From: Teratosphaeria epicoccoides
Lineage: Eukaryota; Ascomycota; Dothideomycetes; Mycosphaerellales; Teratosphaeriaceae
Assembly: GCA_021401465.1 (NCBI GenBank)
Contig: JADDMT010000012.1
Coordinates: 124,001-188,000, forward strand
Length of the DNA: 64,000 nucleotides
Reading direction: 5' to 3'
The translations under genes were made by a program, and so were the position numbers. Positions 52,530 to 63,927 of the stretch are shown in pieces (positions within the stretch are counted from its first letter, which is position 1; each line of letters opens with the position of its first letter). The notes under the pieces are model-generated. The model did not search any database, was not told where the DNA came from, and was given only the letters and a program-made list of their open reading frames with translations.

Positions 52530-53777
52530 CTACGCCCTATCCGGCCACAACTCGCTCGCGACATCCTTCACCAACTTCAACTTAGCAAACATCTTCTCCT
52601 CGGTCATGCCCTCGGCTCCAATCGCCACACTCGCGAATCCACATTGCGGCGAAATGCCGATGTTCTCCATCGCCTCCTCCATGCTCCTACCCTGGCCCTT
52701 CGCGATGATCTGCGCAGCTTCCTTCACCCTCGACTTCAGAAGTTCTGGCTCCTCCAGCTGCGGATCCTTGGTAGTGACAACGCCCAGGACGACGTTCTTG
52801 TGTGCTGGGAGGTAGCGCAGTGGCTCGAACCCGCCAGAGCGTGGATTGTCATACTCGAGGTAGAAGGTGTCATAGTTGAGAGTGCGGAAGAATCGTTCTG
52901 CGATCTTCTCGTAGGAGCCTTCGGAGAAGTGCATGGATTTGCTAAAGTTGCCTGTCAGGTGTCAGTAACGGGTGACTGCAATGGACTCGGGGTCCCTCTT
53001 GCCTCTGCAAATGTGAAGTCCAACGTGCATAGCCTGCGGTCTGTCGGCGATACAGTCATTGTGTGCCTTGAGGTACAACTCGAACAGCCTGTCTGTATTC
53101 TCGCCGTCATCTTTCAAGCCTCGAAGCATGTCGTTTGAGCAGAAGTATGCTAGGGTAGGGTCGTCGATCTGGAGATTCTTCAGACCTTCCTTGTACAGAG
53201 TCTGGACCTCTTGCCTGTATGCCTTTGCCAGATCAGCGAAGAAATCCTCGTCATTGCTGTACGCTTCAGGGCTGTAGCACTTGCCCTTGGCAAGGCGGAG
53301 GTGGAAATAGCATGGTGGCGGCATTGTGAACTTCGCCTCCTTCCATTGCTCTTGGGGCAGCGTGTCTCTCAGCAGCTTCCAATTCTCCAAATATGGGCTC
53401 TCCCTGTATTGTATCTTGCCAGTGCAGATGGCAGCCATCGGATACTGCTTTCCGGCTTTTTGCAATGCTTTGATGGGCGCGGCACTCAGCCGGGCGAGAT
53501 CCCACGGCACCGGACTGACCTCCTTGAAGCCTTCAAGCTTCTCGAAAAAGCCTGAGAAATAGTACTTCCGATCAAACTCGCCGGAGCAAAGGGCACGGAC
53601 ATTGTTGTCCTGCTGCTTCTTGACTATGGTTGCGATCTCATTCTGCTGAACGTTACGCAAATGGGATGGGGCAATCTTGCCCGTATCGGCATCCTCTTGA
53701 GCCTGTGAGACGGACTGAGGCCGAATGAGAGAACCAATGTGGTCGGCGTGGAACGGGAGCTTCGTCGGTGCGGGCAT
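52530..53777 (-). CDS. Cobalamin-independent methionine synthase-like (MetE C-terminal domain) protein
   Basis: Belongs to the short MetE-like group, which has only the catalytic TIM-barrel of methionine synthase. Exons 53777-53003 and 52951-52530 join over a 51-nt intron that appears to be GC-AG (GCAAG donor, GACAG acceptor), giving 398 aa. The start is the ATG before PAPTKLPFHADHIGSLIRP. Conserved blocks are ADHIGSLIRP, SGEFDRKYYFSGF, LQIDDPTLAYFCS, GLHICRG-NFSKSMHFSEGSY, YDTFYLEYDNPRSGGFEPLR and VVLGVVTTKDPQLEE. The zinc ligands expected are the His in GLHICRG, the Cys in it, and the Glu and Cys later (ISPQCGFAS). Many such proteins are not methionine synthases, so the substrate is not assigned. 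Confidence 0.9.
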
Positions 53778-54618
53778 CTTCGAGTATGGTCGGATGAGAC
53801 AATGTACCTTGATGGTGGTGCCTGACTGGAACAATAAAACGAAGAATACTTCCTTCACCTGACAGGGCAACTCCTCAACTCTCGCCTGTGGCGATTGTCT
53901 AGCACACGCAAGGACGTCTCAGGCTACAGACCCCAAACTCGCCGGGACTCGAGAGCGAAGAGTCGGTACTTGCGTTCCGCAACTGGCAATATGCCGGCGG
54001 CGGTGGACTTCTGCGTCTCCCAAAAAGTTCCACAATAATGCTGCTCCACTCGCCGGGCGACACTGTTATGTAGGCGCTCGGCAATTCAGGTAATGAGAAC
54101 AACCTGGACGGAGTGGGATGAGAAGGTGCCGCTCTCTGGACATATTATCTCATCGGCACTTGAAGAAGCAACTAGTTGCCGAGGTTGGGGTTGCATTGAA
54201 GAAGCCCTGAATCAGTCCATCTCGAGCAACATGTTTGAAGGTCATGCACAAAGCCCAACATCGTCCCTGCACAGTGATCCATTCTTACTCGACACAGCCA
54301 TGCAAAGCTACGTGTGGAGCTTCGGGCGCGGCGGTATGAGACGCCATCGCTCATTATCCAGAACTACCTAAGTCCAGTCGCAAGCAGAAACGCAGGCTCT
54401 AGCCATGTGTCTTGGAGTCTTCTTCTTCTGCCCAATATCTATCGAGCAGTTCTGCAGGTTGACCCACAGAATGCCCTGGTCCTGTGCGACATGGCTATCC
54501 TCCTTCGGTTTCGTGGAACGCATGCCCTTGCTATGATCCGTCCGGCTGGTATCGCCAGCCTCAACATGTCTTTTCCTACTTGATCTTTGAGCTACCTCCT
54601 ACCGTCACACATGTCAGG
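53778..54618. other. Divergent intergenic region
   Basis: 840 bases with no convincing gene. Confidence 0.4.
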
Positions 54619-55082
54619 ATGGCTTGTGTACCTCGTCGCGCAGGTGCGTTGCTTCACCGTCGATTCTATCTGGTCGATTGCACCGGCCCTTTACCAAGCC
54701 CTGCGGCAACGCAAAGATTTACTACCAGTACCGCGCTTCGACAGAAACGCCGCCAAAACGCCCAGAAGCAACACAAATCTGATCACAGCCTTCAAGACTC
54801 GTGCAGGAGCCAGCCTGTACTACGCCCCTTGACTCCTGAGGAGCAGCAGCGATATCTGGAGCTCAGGCGAAAGGAGGCAGAAAAGGGTTCGCCACATGAC
54901 CTCGGTGCTAGCAATTCACGCAGAGACATTCTGCTAACTTGACAGTAGATCCTCGCTGCACCGATCATCACACACTCCAGAAGAAGCAGACGGACGGCTC
55001 GTTTGCATCAGAGGCTGTGGCTGTCGGTGCAGCGGAAGAGGCGGTCAATTTCCTCCTTGGAGCTCTGGCGTCTTCGTTTTGA
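54619..55082 (+). CDS. Possible small mitochondrial protein, 140 aa
   Basis: ATG at 54619 opens a basic N-terminus (ACVPRRAGALLHRRFYLVDC, FTTSTALRQKRRQNAQKQHK) with the look of a mitochondrial presequence. It continues with LRPLTPEEQQRYLELRRKEA. A 41-nt intron (54905-54945, donor GTGCTA, branch CTAAC, acceptor GACAG) would join in phase to DPRCTDHHTLQKKQTDG and end FLLGALASSF at 55082. The intron is very short and its donor is weak. No family recognised. The charged helix and presequence pattern support a real gene, though not strongly. Confidence 0.4.
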
Positions 55083-55640
55083 TGTTAGGCGGGCAGCACA
55101 CGATCATTGTTAAGCACCAAGAGGCAGAAGTGCATGATTTCATCAGAAATGCAACGTGCTTGACCGGTCAAGATAGCGGCAGGTGCCGGATGTTGTGCAA
55201 CAATGATTGGTTCTGTTGAGAATGCGTACATCTGCTTGAGCCTGGCTGCTGAGGGACAAGAGTATTGGGACCTTTCTCTATTCATATTGGCTTCCACTGC
55301 CCACCTACGTAGGTGCAGACTTGTGGACATGTCGTCGACAAATGCTGAAACCAGTGCCTTACATCCTTGCTTCTTGCCAGGCATCGACACTCGGCAGCGG
55401 TGGACATCAACAACAAGTGTATACCTCCAGAAACTGTCTCCTCGCTAACTCTCGCCTTCTGAATTCACCAGACTGTAGTGAAATGAGGCTAAAGGTGACT
55501 TGCAATTTTGGCATTGGGCTAGGAATGCTCCGGTTTCGAGGCACCTCGGTCGACTGAAATGCCTTTCAGGCCAGAAGATGGGCCAGTGCGCTGGGCCACA
55601 GGGCCCTTACGAGCAGCACTATCCTGCAAAAAGCCCGTAG

Positions 55641-56012
55641 TCGACAACTAGACTACGATACAACCAGCGAACGCGGAGCCCACGTCAGAACTCGGCTGCG
55701 CAGCCCTCAAATTACAGACGGGCAGCAGCCTCATGGCCGGGAGTGGTCATACGAGCCACCGGACTGCGAGGTGTTCAACGGCAAGCGGCTAGGGAGGAGT
55801 TTCAGCAAGCACAGTCAGCAAGACGCGACGCCAACTTCGCCTTCTTGTTTGACGCTTTGGTCAACCAGTCAAAATATCCACCACGCAAACCAAAGGAAAG
55901 GCTCGAGTGGGCTGAGAAGGAATTGGCGGCCGACAAAGACAACGTGAGACTCAGCATGCAAGTAATGCGTGCTCGGCTGGAGCGCGCTGGGGCTCATAGG
56001 GCGAATATGTAG
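55641..56012 (+). CDS. Possible terminal exon of a small Arg-rich protein
   Basis: Open plus-strand frame from after a stop at 55638-55640 to 56012. It begins Arg/Asn/Gln-rich (NQRTRSPRQNSAAQPSNYRR), as in a mitochondrial presequence. A helical block follows: REEFQQAQSARRDANFAFLF and PKERLEWAEKELAADKDNVR. There is no ATG before residue 90, so an upstream exon would be needed; CCGTAG just before the frame could be its acceptor. Unassigned. Confidence 0.3.
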   Translation, partial: STTRLRYNQRTRSPRQNSAAQPSNYRRAAASWPGVVIRATGLRGVQRQAAREEFQQAQSARRDANFAFLFDALVNQSKYPPRKPKERLEWAEKELAADKDNVRLSMQVMRARLERAGAHRANM

Positions 56013-56606
56013 GCATGGTTGCCGTGACGATTGGGACCGGGCTTTGGTTACTCGTTGTGATATCGATTGAGGGCTTCACGAACAGTTTGATGTCAGGTCT
56101 CGCGTGGCACAGCCGGAACATGATGCGTTTGGAGGAAACAATAGTGAAGCATAAGGACCGGCGAAAGAAGAAACAGAAATAGACAAGGAATCTGTCCACT
56201 GGCAGTCCGGTCTGGCATTTGGAGGCAGCACTTCAAGCACTCGATGTCTAGCACAGGCGACCTGATTGCGATTGCTCAGGTGTTTAGCTGCGGAAGGTTA
56301 TGTGGTGCCTGTCGTTGCTGAATTCAGCTGGCATTCTGTACACTATGATGGCACACCTGTTTGACCGGATTCCTCTTCGTTACCCAGCCTAACGTGGCAC
56401 GCCTCATGTCCGCCCCTCAGACCGATGACAAAGCGAATCATGTCAGAGTGGCGTGCTACAAGCACAGCGCCGCTTCGAGTTGATCATAGTTATCTCGATC
56501 CACGGACCGTAGATCTCGCTTCGGCAGGCCGATCTTCCCATCATCTCAGACGCATATGACTCGAAGGTGTGATCATGGAGCCTTATCTTTGACTGATCAA
56601 TTCCCC
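56013..56606. other. Convergent intergenic region
   Basis: About 600 bases without supported features. Confidence 0.45.
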
Positions 56607-58114
56607 TTAATGCCTCTCCTTCATGATCTCCTTCCAGTTGAACGGCGAGTCATCCGGCAGATACGTGAATGGATACTCCCGCATAAACGAGCTCACGTCG
56701 CTGTATGTTCTCGCGACCTCCAGATACCTTACCACCTGACCCAGCACATCTGTTTGCTGCTGGTCAACGCGGTTCTCGAACTCTTCAATTTCGATCAGGT
56801 TATGCGGCTCACTTGCGGCTTTCTCCAGGCTGTCGTCGATCAGCACCGTGTTGCTCTGATCCCACGCCTCTGAACCCTCAGCAGCAAGCTCCTCCCACAC
56901 CCACGACAGCTGTTTGTAGACCTGTACTCGCTCTTTCGCGTAAACTCCCAGCCTGAGCTTGTCGCGAGCCCAGATACCAATAAGCTGCTCAATCTGCTGC
57001 TTGGTAAAAAGCTGCTCGCACATTTTTTGCACGTTGTCCTTCTGAGCAGACGACCAGACCATGACCGCGTGGGTTGTCAGAAGGTAGCGCAAGAACTCAT
57101 TGACGCGTGGACGGGCAGTGAAAGAAGAGCCTTTGTGATTCCGGTGGAGCAATGTGCCGTTCAAATCAAGAATGATCAAGAGTGGGCGGGGAAAGTCCAG
57201 AGGAAGGAGCGGCTCGTTTGCCTGCTGCATGTAATACCGTTTTGGCTCAGGTCGTGGGACAGCTTGACGACGTGGCGGCTTTGGTGAGAGACTGGCTCGG
57301 CTACGGGTGGTCCGGTTGACTTGACCTTGGTTCAAATCAAGCGGTGGCAATGGTTGCGGTAATGATTGCTCCTGTGCCAGCAACTTCTTTCTTTGATTCT
57401 TGGTCATGCGCGGAGCTCGCGGTTGAGGCGGAAGGATATTCTGATCGCCCTTGTACTGCGCGTTGACGATGTCCAGATTGTGAGATATGTTCTGACCGCT
57501 GGATGCATAGCTATTCCTGTCAGCTTGACAGTGCTCTCCCTGAGGCACGGCAGGTACTGACGGCGAATTTCCCTGCTGGAGAGCAGGAAGATTGATCGCG
57601 GTGAAGCCGTTGGTGTCTGTGGAGTTGGCATATCTGTCATTGACTGTTTGCCACGTCTGAGTCAGCCCCCGGCCGCCGTAGACGCCATCATAGCTGGGCA
57701 TCAAATTCTGCTGATGCGCAGCAGAGTGGTAGAATTCGTGTTGCGGATACTGTGCATACCAAGTTTGGTCTTTCTGTTCCGGGGCTTGCGCGTACCCTGG
57801 ATGCTCGTGGTGATGGCGGGCTGTCTCTCGCTGGAGGTGGCGTTGCGAATATGGGGCGGTATGTATCGCGTCGTAGGGGCTGAAAGCTGGTTGCCCGAGG
57901 CTGTAAACCTCTTCGCAGAGCCCGTAGTCGTAGGAAAACCCGTGTCGTTTCTGCCCGCGTGTGCTGCCGGCAGCTGACCACCTATCGTCGGGTTCTCGCC
58001 ATTGCTGCCAAGCGCTAGGCTCTCGATCTTGTCTGATAGCTGGCCCGTGTTGTCTGAGCCATCCTCCGGACTGTCCCCAGGCTCCGTAGTTGACTTGCCA
58101 CTGCGGAGCCTCAT
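56607..58114 (-). CDS. FCP1-homology (NLI-interacting factor) HAD-type protein
   Basis: Member of the SCP/FCP1-like HAD group. The C-terminal domain starts at LLPLDFPRPLLIILDLNGTL, about residue 263. The usual DxDxT is DLNGT here, with D278 kept and the second acid replaced by N280. Later motifs are present: MVWSSAQKDNVQKM, RDKLRLGV and LIDDSLEKAA. Two overlapping frames compete upstream. I prefer ATG 58114 (MRLRSGKSTTEP..., with RYIPPHIRNA), spliced over a 116-nt intron (57644-57759, donor GTATGC, acceptor ACAG) into the domain frame, giving 463 aa. The rival is an intronless frame from ATG 58319, giving 570 aa with a Gln/His/Tyr-rich N-terminus. The domain itself is the same in both. Confidence 0.85.
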
Positions 58115-58688
58115 ATTGAACGGGCTGTTCCTGATGCGGCAAGTGATGCGCAGTAGAGGGCGGCCGCTGGTCCAAGCGATTCTCATTCAGGCAAGCGGCT
58201 CGATTATTATGGTGGAAGGAGCGATCGTCCATGGGGCGATACTGTTCGATGTCAGTTATCTTGGTTGTGAAAGCGGTTGGAAGAGCGTCGCACCTCTGCG
58301 CTCGCTTCGAAATTTGCATTTTCGCCTGGCAGGAGCGAATGACAGACCGCTAGAACACGGGAAATTGCGAGTGTCGTAAAGAAGGAACGCGTCGCATGTG
58401 AAAAGTAGTGGGGCATCGGCGCATGACTCGCGCCCAAAATGTCAGCGTCAAGAAACCTCAGACCTTGCAGGATTGTCAGAGTAGTTCGAGCATAGCATGG
58501 CAGGGTCACCCAAAACCTTGCGTTTAAACAGTACACGTCTAATTCTAATCCTGCTCTCATTCTTAAACAGCATGTCTGGTATGGTCAACTCCTTCGCTAT
58601 AGTCAGAATTGAACCCCGAATGGCACAAACATCATCTCGATGCACGTTCGCGCTGGGCCTAAATCTACAACAGCTTTCTCATCCACAC
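58115..58688. other. Intergenic, RPC2 3' side
   Basis: 570 bases; the rival N-terminal frame of the FCP1-like gene extends to 58319. No other gene seen. Confidence 0.4.
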
Positions 58689-61600
58689 TTACTCCTCCCG
58701 CGGGAATTCGTCTCCGAGCACTAACCCAGCCTTGACGTTCATGCTCATCAACTCTTGGATCAACAGCTTCGCGGCATATGGCATCGTCATTTTCACCACG
58801 CCTCTCGAGCTCTGACAACTTTGACACCAATTATTGTAGCCCATCATACCACAGCTCTCGCACACATCAACCTCGTGAGCGTCGGAAGAAAGCATGAGGC
58901 GTTCAAGCAGAAGTTGAGAGGCACCATACGCAATCAGGCAGTCGCGCTCCATCTCGCCCAGCCGCAATCCACCTTGACGTGAGCGACCTTCTGTTGGTTG
59001 CCGGGTAAGAATTGCGCGCGGGCCTGTAGATCGAGCGTGCATCTTGTCCTGGACCATGTGCTTCAGCTTCTGGTAGTAGATTGGGCCAAAGAAGATATAT
59101 GCCGGGAGCGACTCGCCGGTGATGCCACTTGTCACGAAATCTTTGGCTGAGTAGGAGAACCCGTGCTTAACGAGCGCGGCACCCATGTCTTCGACCTTGC
59201 TGCCACCAAAGCAGGTACCATACTCTTGCTTACCTTCGAGAACCCCAGCTTTGCCTGAGACAAGTTCTAGCATCTTACCGACCGTCATACGAGAGGGGAA
59301 TCCGTGTGGATTCATGATGATATCGGGACACATTCCGAGGTCGTTGAAGGGCATGTCTGCTTGCTCCGCGAGCAAACCAGTGACACCCTTCTGTCCGTGG
59401 CGAGAGGAGAACTTGTCACCAAGCTCAGGTCTGCGCGTCTGCCGTGTCTGGATCTTGATGATTGGGCTGTTGCCCTCGTTTACTGTAATCATGACTTTGT
59501 CCGCATACGCCGGGTCGGGTAGCTTATACGACATGTGCTGAGGTGACCATTTCTGCTGAGCAGCACCGACTTGTTGCACTTGATGCATCGGCGTCTCCTT
59601 GAGCATGTACATGTCACCGCTCTCGATCTTTTCACCTACCTCCACCAGGCCATCTTTCCCGATGCGGTTGTGTCTGGGATTGGTTTGGTCACGATCGGCC
59701 AGGCGGTCGGATGCACCATTGGGGTAGCCTTTCAGAGGCATGGCGATCTTCTTGAAGACTTGACAGCGTCCGAAGCCACGGTCACAAGATGCTTTGTTCA
59801 GGACCAGGGCATCTTCGATGTCGTAGCCAGAATACGACATGACAGCCACGATAGCGTTCTGACCGGCAGGCAGCTTGTCGTACTTGACGAGCTCAATGGC
59901 GCGGGTTGTAACCATTGGCTTTTGAGGATACACCATAAGGTAGAGGAGCGTGTCGATCCGTGCAAACTGGTTATAGGCAATGGCACCGATTGCTTGCTTA
60001 CCCATAGCACATTGGTAAGTATTCCGAGGCGACTGGTTGTGGTGAGGATACGGGATGAGGCCGGCGACGGCGCCAAGCACAGTGAACGGCTCGATCTCCA
60101 AGTGGGTTGTATGTTGGTTGATCTGGTCCTCGTATATGGCAATATTGGAGTCGTTCTCCTCGTTGACGTCCACATATTCCACGATGCCGCGGCTTAGGGC
60201 ATCTTCGAAATCCAGAGTGCCCCTACGTAGCGACTCCAGAAAGCGAGTGGTGACCTTTGATTTCCCTTTCTCGACGACAATGAGAGGTCGACATATTCTG
60301 CCTTCGTCTGTGGCAATGTGTACCCCGTTGTGGTGGTGGTTGATATGTATACTGACAAATTCCGAAATACGACCCACGCGCCTGAAGCCACGGAATGCAT
60401 TCAGGAACTGCTTGGGTTGTCTTGTCAAAGCAACAGGAGTCCCGTTGAGAAAAATAATGTACGCTCCAGCACCATAAACTTCAGCACCAGAAGCCGCAGT
60501 CACTTCCTCAGCGCCAAGAGTAAATATCATCCGCCGGACAGGTTCCTCTTCGTCAGCGGTCGTGATGTGTGTCATGAGCGCCAAGTTCTTGACCAGACCG
60601 CAAGCCTCGCCTTCCGGCGTGTCAGACGTGCAAAGCATACCAAACTGAGAAGGCTGCAGCGCACGCGGACCAGAAACCTTTCGAGTCTTTTCAAATTGGG
60701 ACGTTATTCGGGTCATCATGCCCAGCGCACTGATGTAGCTCAGCCGGCTGAGGACGTGGGTGACACCAGCTCGGTCCATCCGAAAACGCTTCAGTGTCCA
60801 ATTGCCTGTCGAGATAGCACGTTCCATGCCTTGGGTGATCCGGCTTTCAAACTGACCAATGATGGTGGTTGGGTCAAACTCTGACGTTGGGTTCGGCTTC
60901 TTCAAGATCTTGTCCATGCCAATCTTGATCATCTTGGTAAATTCCTTGAACAAGTCCTCGAAAAGCAATGCCAGCATCTGCCCTGCCAGCTCGAGACGCT
61001 TGTTGCCGACATAGTCACGATCATCAATCAACTTCAGATCATTCAGTGCCATAAGCACTCTCCGAGTCATGAAAGCGATGTATAGAGCCTTGGGCCTGAA
61101 ATCGAGGCCTTGCACTTCAACGTGCGGGATGATGGTACCAGCAAGCTTGTCCAGTGCAGTCTGTTTGGGCGATTTCTTTGTACGCGGGTCGCCTGGAAAT
61201 CGATCCGGCTTGAGCTTCGAAGCGATATAATCCAATGCCTGCTCTTGAGTAAAGATACCCTCCGTGGCAGCCTGTTCCAGGTTTGGCGCAAACGCATCCT
61301 GGTATTTCTCGTTGTTGCCTGCTGCAAGAAGCAAAATCTCGTGATCAGACTGTATTCCCATTCCTCGCAAAGTGATGACAATAGGAATGTCCTCGGTGAA
61401 CGAGTTGTGCTTCAGATACAAGAGACCTTTCTTGACCGTAACGTAGGTCTTAGTCTTGATGTTAGCCGTATGACTGGTGACTGATGCTTGAGTGATTCCC
61501 TTGAAGGATTCGACAATAACCCGATTCTTGCTCAACTGCTCTTGGACAAGAATGACCTTCTCTTGACCGCGAGTGATAAAATATCCTCCAGGATCGACAG

Positions 61601-62400
61601 CACATTCATTGAGCAATGACATCTGCGCCTCAGACTTGCCGGCCAATACGCACTTTGCACTACGCAGCATCATTGGCATCCTGCCGATCAAAATGTCCTT
61701 CTTCGCCACTTTGCCGGACTGCTTGGTGTATACGATATCAACATAGATGGGAGCGGCGTATGTCATGTCTCTCAGTCGACATTCATTCGGGGTGACTTCG
61801 AGATTGACGTACCCGCCGTCTCGTTCTTCTTGGCGATTAGGCCGCCCAACGCGGATGTTTGTGAACTCGATGAACTTCTTGTCATCGACAGATGATCGGA
61901 CCAGCCTGTTAGCCCGTACAATCTCTTTCAGCGCGACGTCTGTAAAATAATTGTACGAATCAAGATGTTGTTTGACCAGGCCCTTGACCCTTAAGAAGGC
62001 AGGCAAGAGATTCCATTTGTCCCGAGCAGTGTTGATAGGGTCGTTTAGATGCTTGCTGTAATAGAACGGCTTCATCAACTCGTCCATTTCATCGCGGAGC
62101 ACAGCCTTCGGTTTTGGCTGCTTTTGTGCGGCAGAGTTTTTCGTGCTATCCCTTGTCGGCGCCGAATTTGTGGTTGTTATATTCTGCTTGGTCGAGTCGG
62201 TCGTCTCTGCATTGCTGGTCGGCGGTTGATCCGTCGGTACCTTCCCTCGTCGTGCTGCTGGCTTTTTCGAAGTCTTCGTCGTTGACTGGAAGCCATCAGT
62301 TTCTGATCCTACCTTCGCACATGCCCTTGTGGCGTACTTTTGGCGCAGAAGTTCCGGGCACCTCTGTCGGCCCGGACTGGTTTGATTGGCGAGGAGGCAT
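58689..62400 (-). CDS. RNA polymerase III second-largest subunit RPC2 (Rpc128/Ret1)
   Basis: Catalytic-core beta subunit of RNA polymerase III, which transcribes tRNA and 5S rRNA. Exon 1 is 62400-62338 (21 codons, MPPRQSNQSGPTEVPGTSAP...). It joins in phase over a 52-nt intron (62286-62337, donor GTACGC, acceptor TTCCAG) to exon 2, 62285-58689, giving about 1219 aa. The long frame alone has no ATG before MDELMKPFYYSKHLNDPINT. Diagnostic pol III sequences are AVDPGGYFITRGQEKVILVQ, VTHVLSRLSYISALGMMTRI, CTSDTPEGEACGLVKNLALM, GYDIEDALVLNKASCDRGFG and LGDKFSSRHGQKGVTGLL. The C-terminal zinc site is CESCG plus CQSC. The subtype call (RPC2, not RPB2 or RPA2) rests on those blocks. Confidence 0.95.
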
Positions 62401-63699
62401 TGCGCTGTCTCACACTTCCTGCCGTCCTCTGGAATCACTGCTATCAACTCATAGCCTGCGCACGTGGCGTCCGGTATGTGGTGCAGATTCGGCCTGCAAA
62501 CGAGCGACAGCAGACGTGCCTTAGCGCCAGCAATCTGCAGGCGGACTTCAGGGTCCCAACCGGGAAACGCGCCACAAACACCTCCCTCGGCGACGTCGCC
62601 CGCTCCACCGCAGATTATGCCCGGGAAAATTGAAAGCGGCGTGCTGACCGCCTCGAGCGCCGGTCAAGTAATAAATGGCATATGTCCGGTTCACATGCAG
62701 GATTCGAGATGGCAGGTAATAGAAATGACTCGGAGCATCAAAGCTTACCACAGCTTAGCGCGGCGGGAGCAGCCTTCGCTCGAAGATCAAACAATCGCCG
62801 AACCAGCGATTCGATCTCGGGTGAGTCTACAAAAAAAGCCCAGAGTCGCCAGCAGCCGTTGAAGGGACTGGCGGACAGTGGGAGAGATATTAACAGCGTC
62901 TGACAGCGGCTGTGCAGTCTCGCATCAACGCCGTGGGATGCTACTGCGCCTACCACTATGGTTTGGGCCTTGCGTAAACGTCACCGTACAGGCAAATCCA
63001 GGTCAGGGCCACCTAAGCAATTTCGAGGCGGCGAAGCTGCAGTCAAGTCGTGAGCGAGTTCGCGAAAGCGCTCATCGATCGTACGCAGTCGTCCGTCGGT
63101 GCGGGGGCTTCTGGATATTGGATGGGTTGCATAGTCGAACATAGATTATAAGTCATAGTGGAAAGTTGAAACTTTGTAGCGGCCCAGGATTGGCGGCTTG
63201 GGGTCCAGTCCCCTGCCTGGGTTCCCTTCGAGCTACAACCCTGCAGCACAAAGACGGTCTTGCTAACATTGCTTGCGCCATCCCGGAGGTCCTCTGTGTT
63301 TGGTCTTGGTCTAAGTGTAGTGCGAGTTTCAGACCGCTAGCCACTTGGGCCATTACCCAGGCTCCTATCGATCGGAGAAAGCTTGGCGCCCACGCTCAAC
63401 AACGTTGACCTGCCCTTGCAAGCCGACTCCGCTCCACTCGGCGCTGCTATTACGGTCCTCGTCGCCTCTTCTAACACCGCCCACAGTTGATTCGCGTCTC
63501 CTGTGTGCAGTCATACTGTCTTTACAATCATCCCTCTCTTGTGCCTGGCACAACCTTACCTTGTCCTCTCGGCTCTCGTGGGCCAAGACCCGTGAGCTTG
63601 CTATAGGTGTGCGAAGACCTGCCTGCAAGGTATACATGGCGAGTGCTCGCTCGTCGAGATCCGAAGCTGATATTGCAATTCTGCGGCATAGAAGGCAAA
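62401..63699. other. Divergent intergenic region, 1.3 kb
   Basis: Promoters of rpc2 and the right-edge gene. Several short frames but none convincing; no tRNA recognised. Confidence 0.4.
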
Positions 63700-63927
63700 A
63701 TGTCGCAACCTTACCGCGGCCCACCGTCGTCGAGAGACGAGCCACAATACTCTACAAATCCACTTTCTCCGCCTAGCAATCCGAACAGGCTCAGTAGTGG
63801 CATGGCCACAAGTGGTGCGCAGCAACAGGATGTGAGAGGTGGTCTGACAAGAAGATTCACAACCAATGGTTTGCCCACACTCTCACCAATTGGGCAGCAG
63901 CGAATGCAGGCAGCAGGTGAATATTTG
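63700..63927 (+). CDS. First exon of an unidentified gene cut by the window edge
   Basis: ATG at 63700 opens MSQPYRGPPSSRDEPQYSTN and runs 76 codons to a strong donor (GTAAGT at 63928). The exon is Ser/Pro/Gln-rich and contains LTRRFTTNGLPTLSPIGQQR. That block looks conserved, as in N-termini of some fungal RNA-binding or regulatory proteins, but I cannot name the family from it. The remaining exons lie beyond the window. Confidence 0.65.

Noticed and set aside
63160..63260. tRNA-like stretch with a GGTTCCCTTCGAGC segment
   Set aside because: No cloverleaf could be drawn by eye; acceptor and anticodon arms do not pair.
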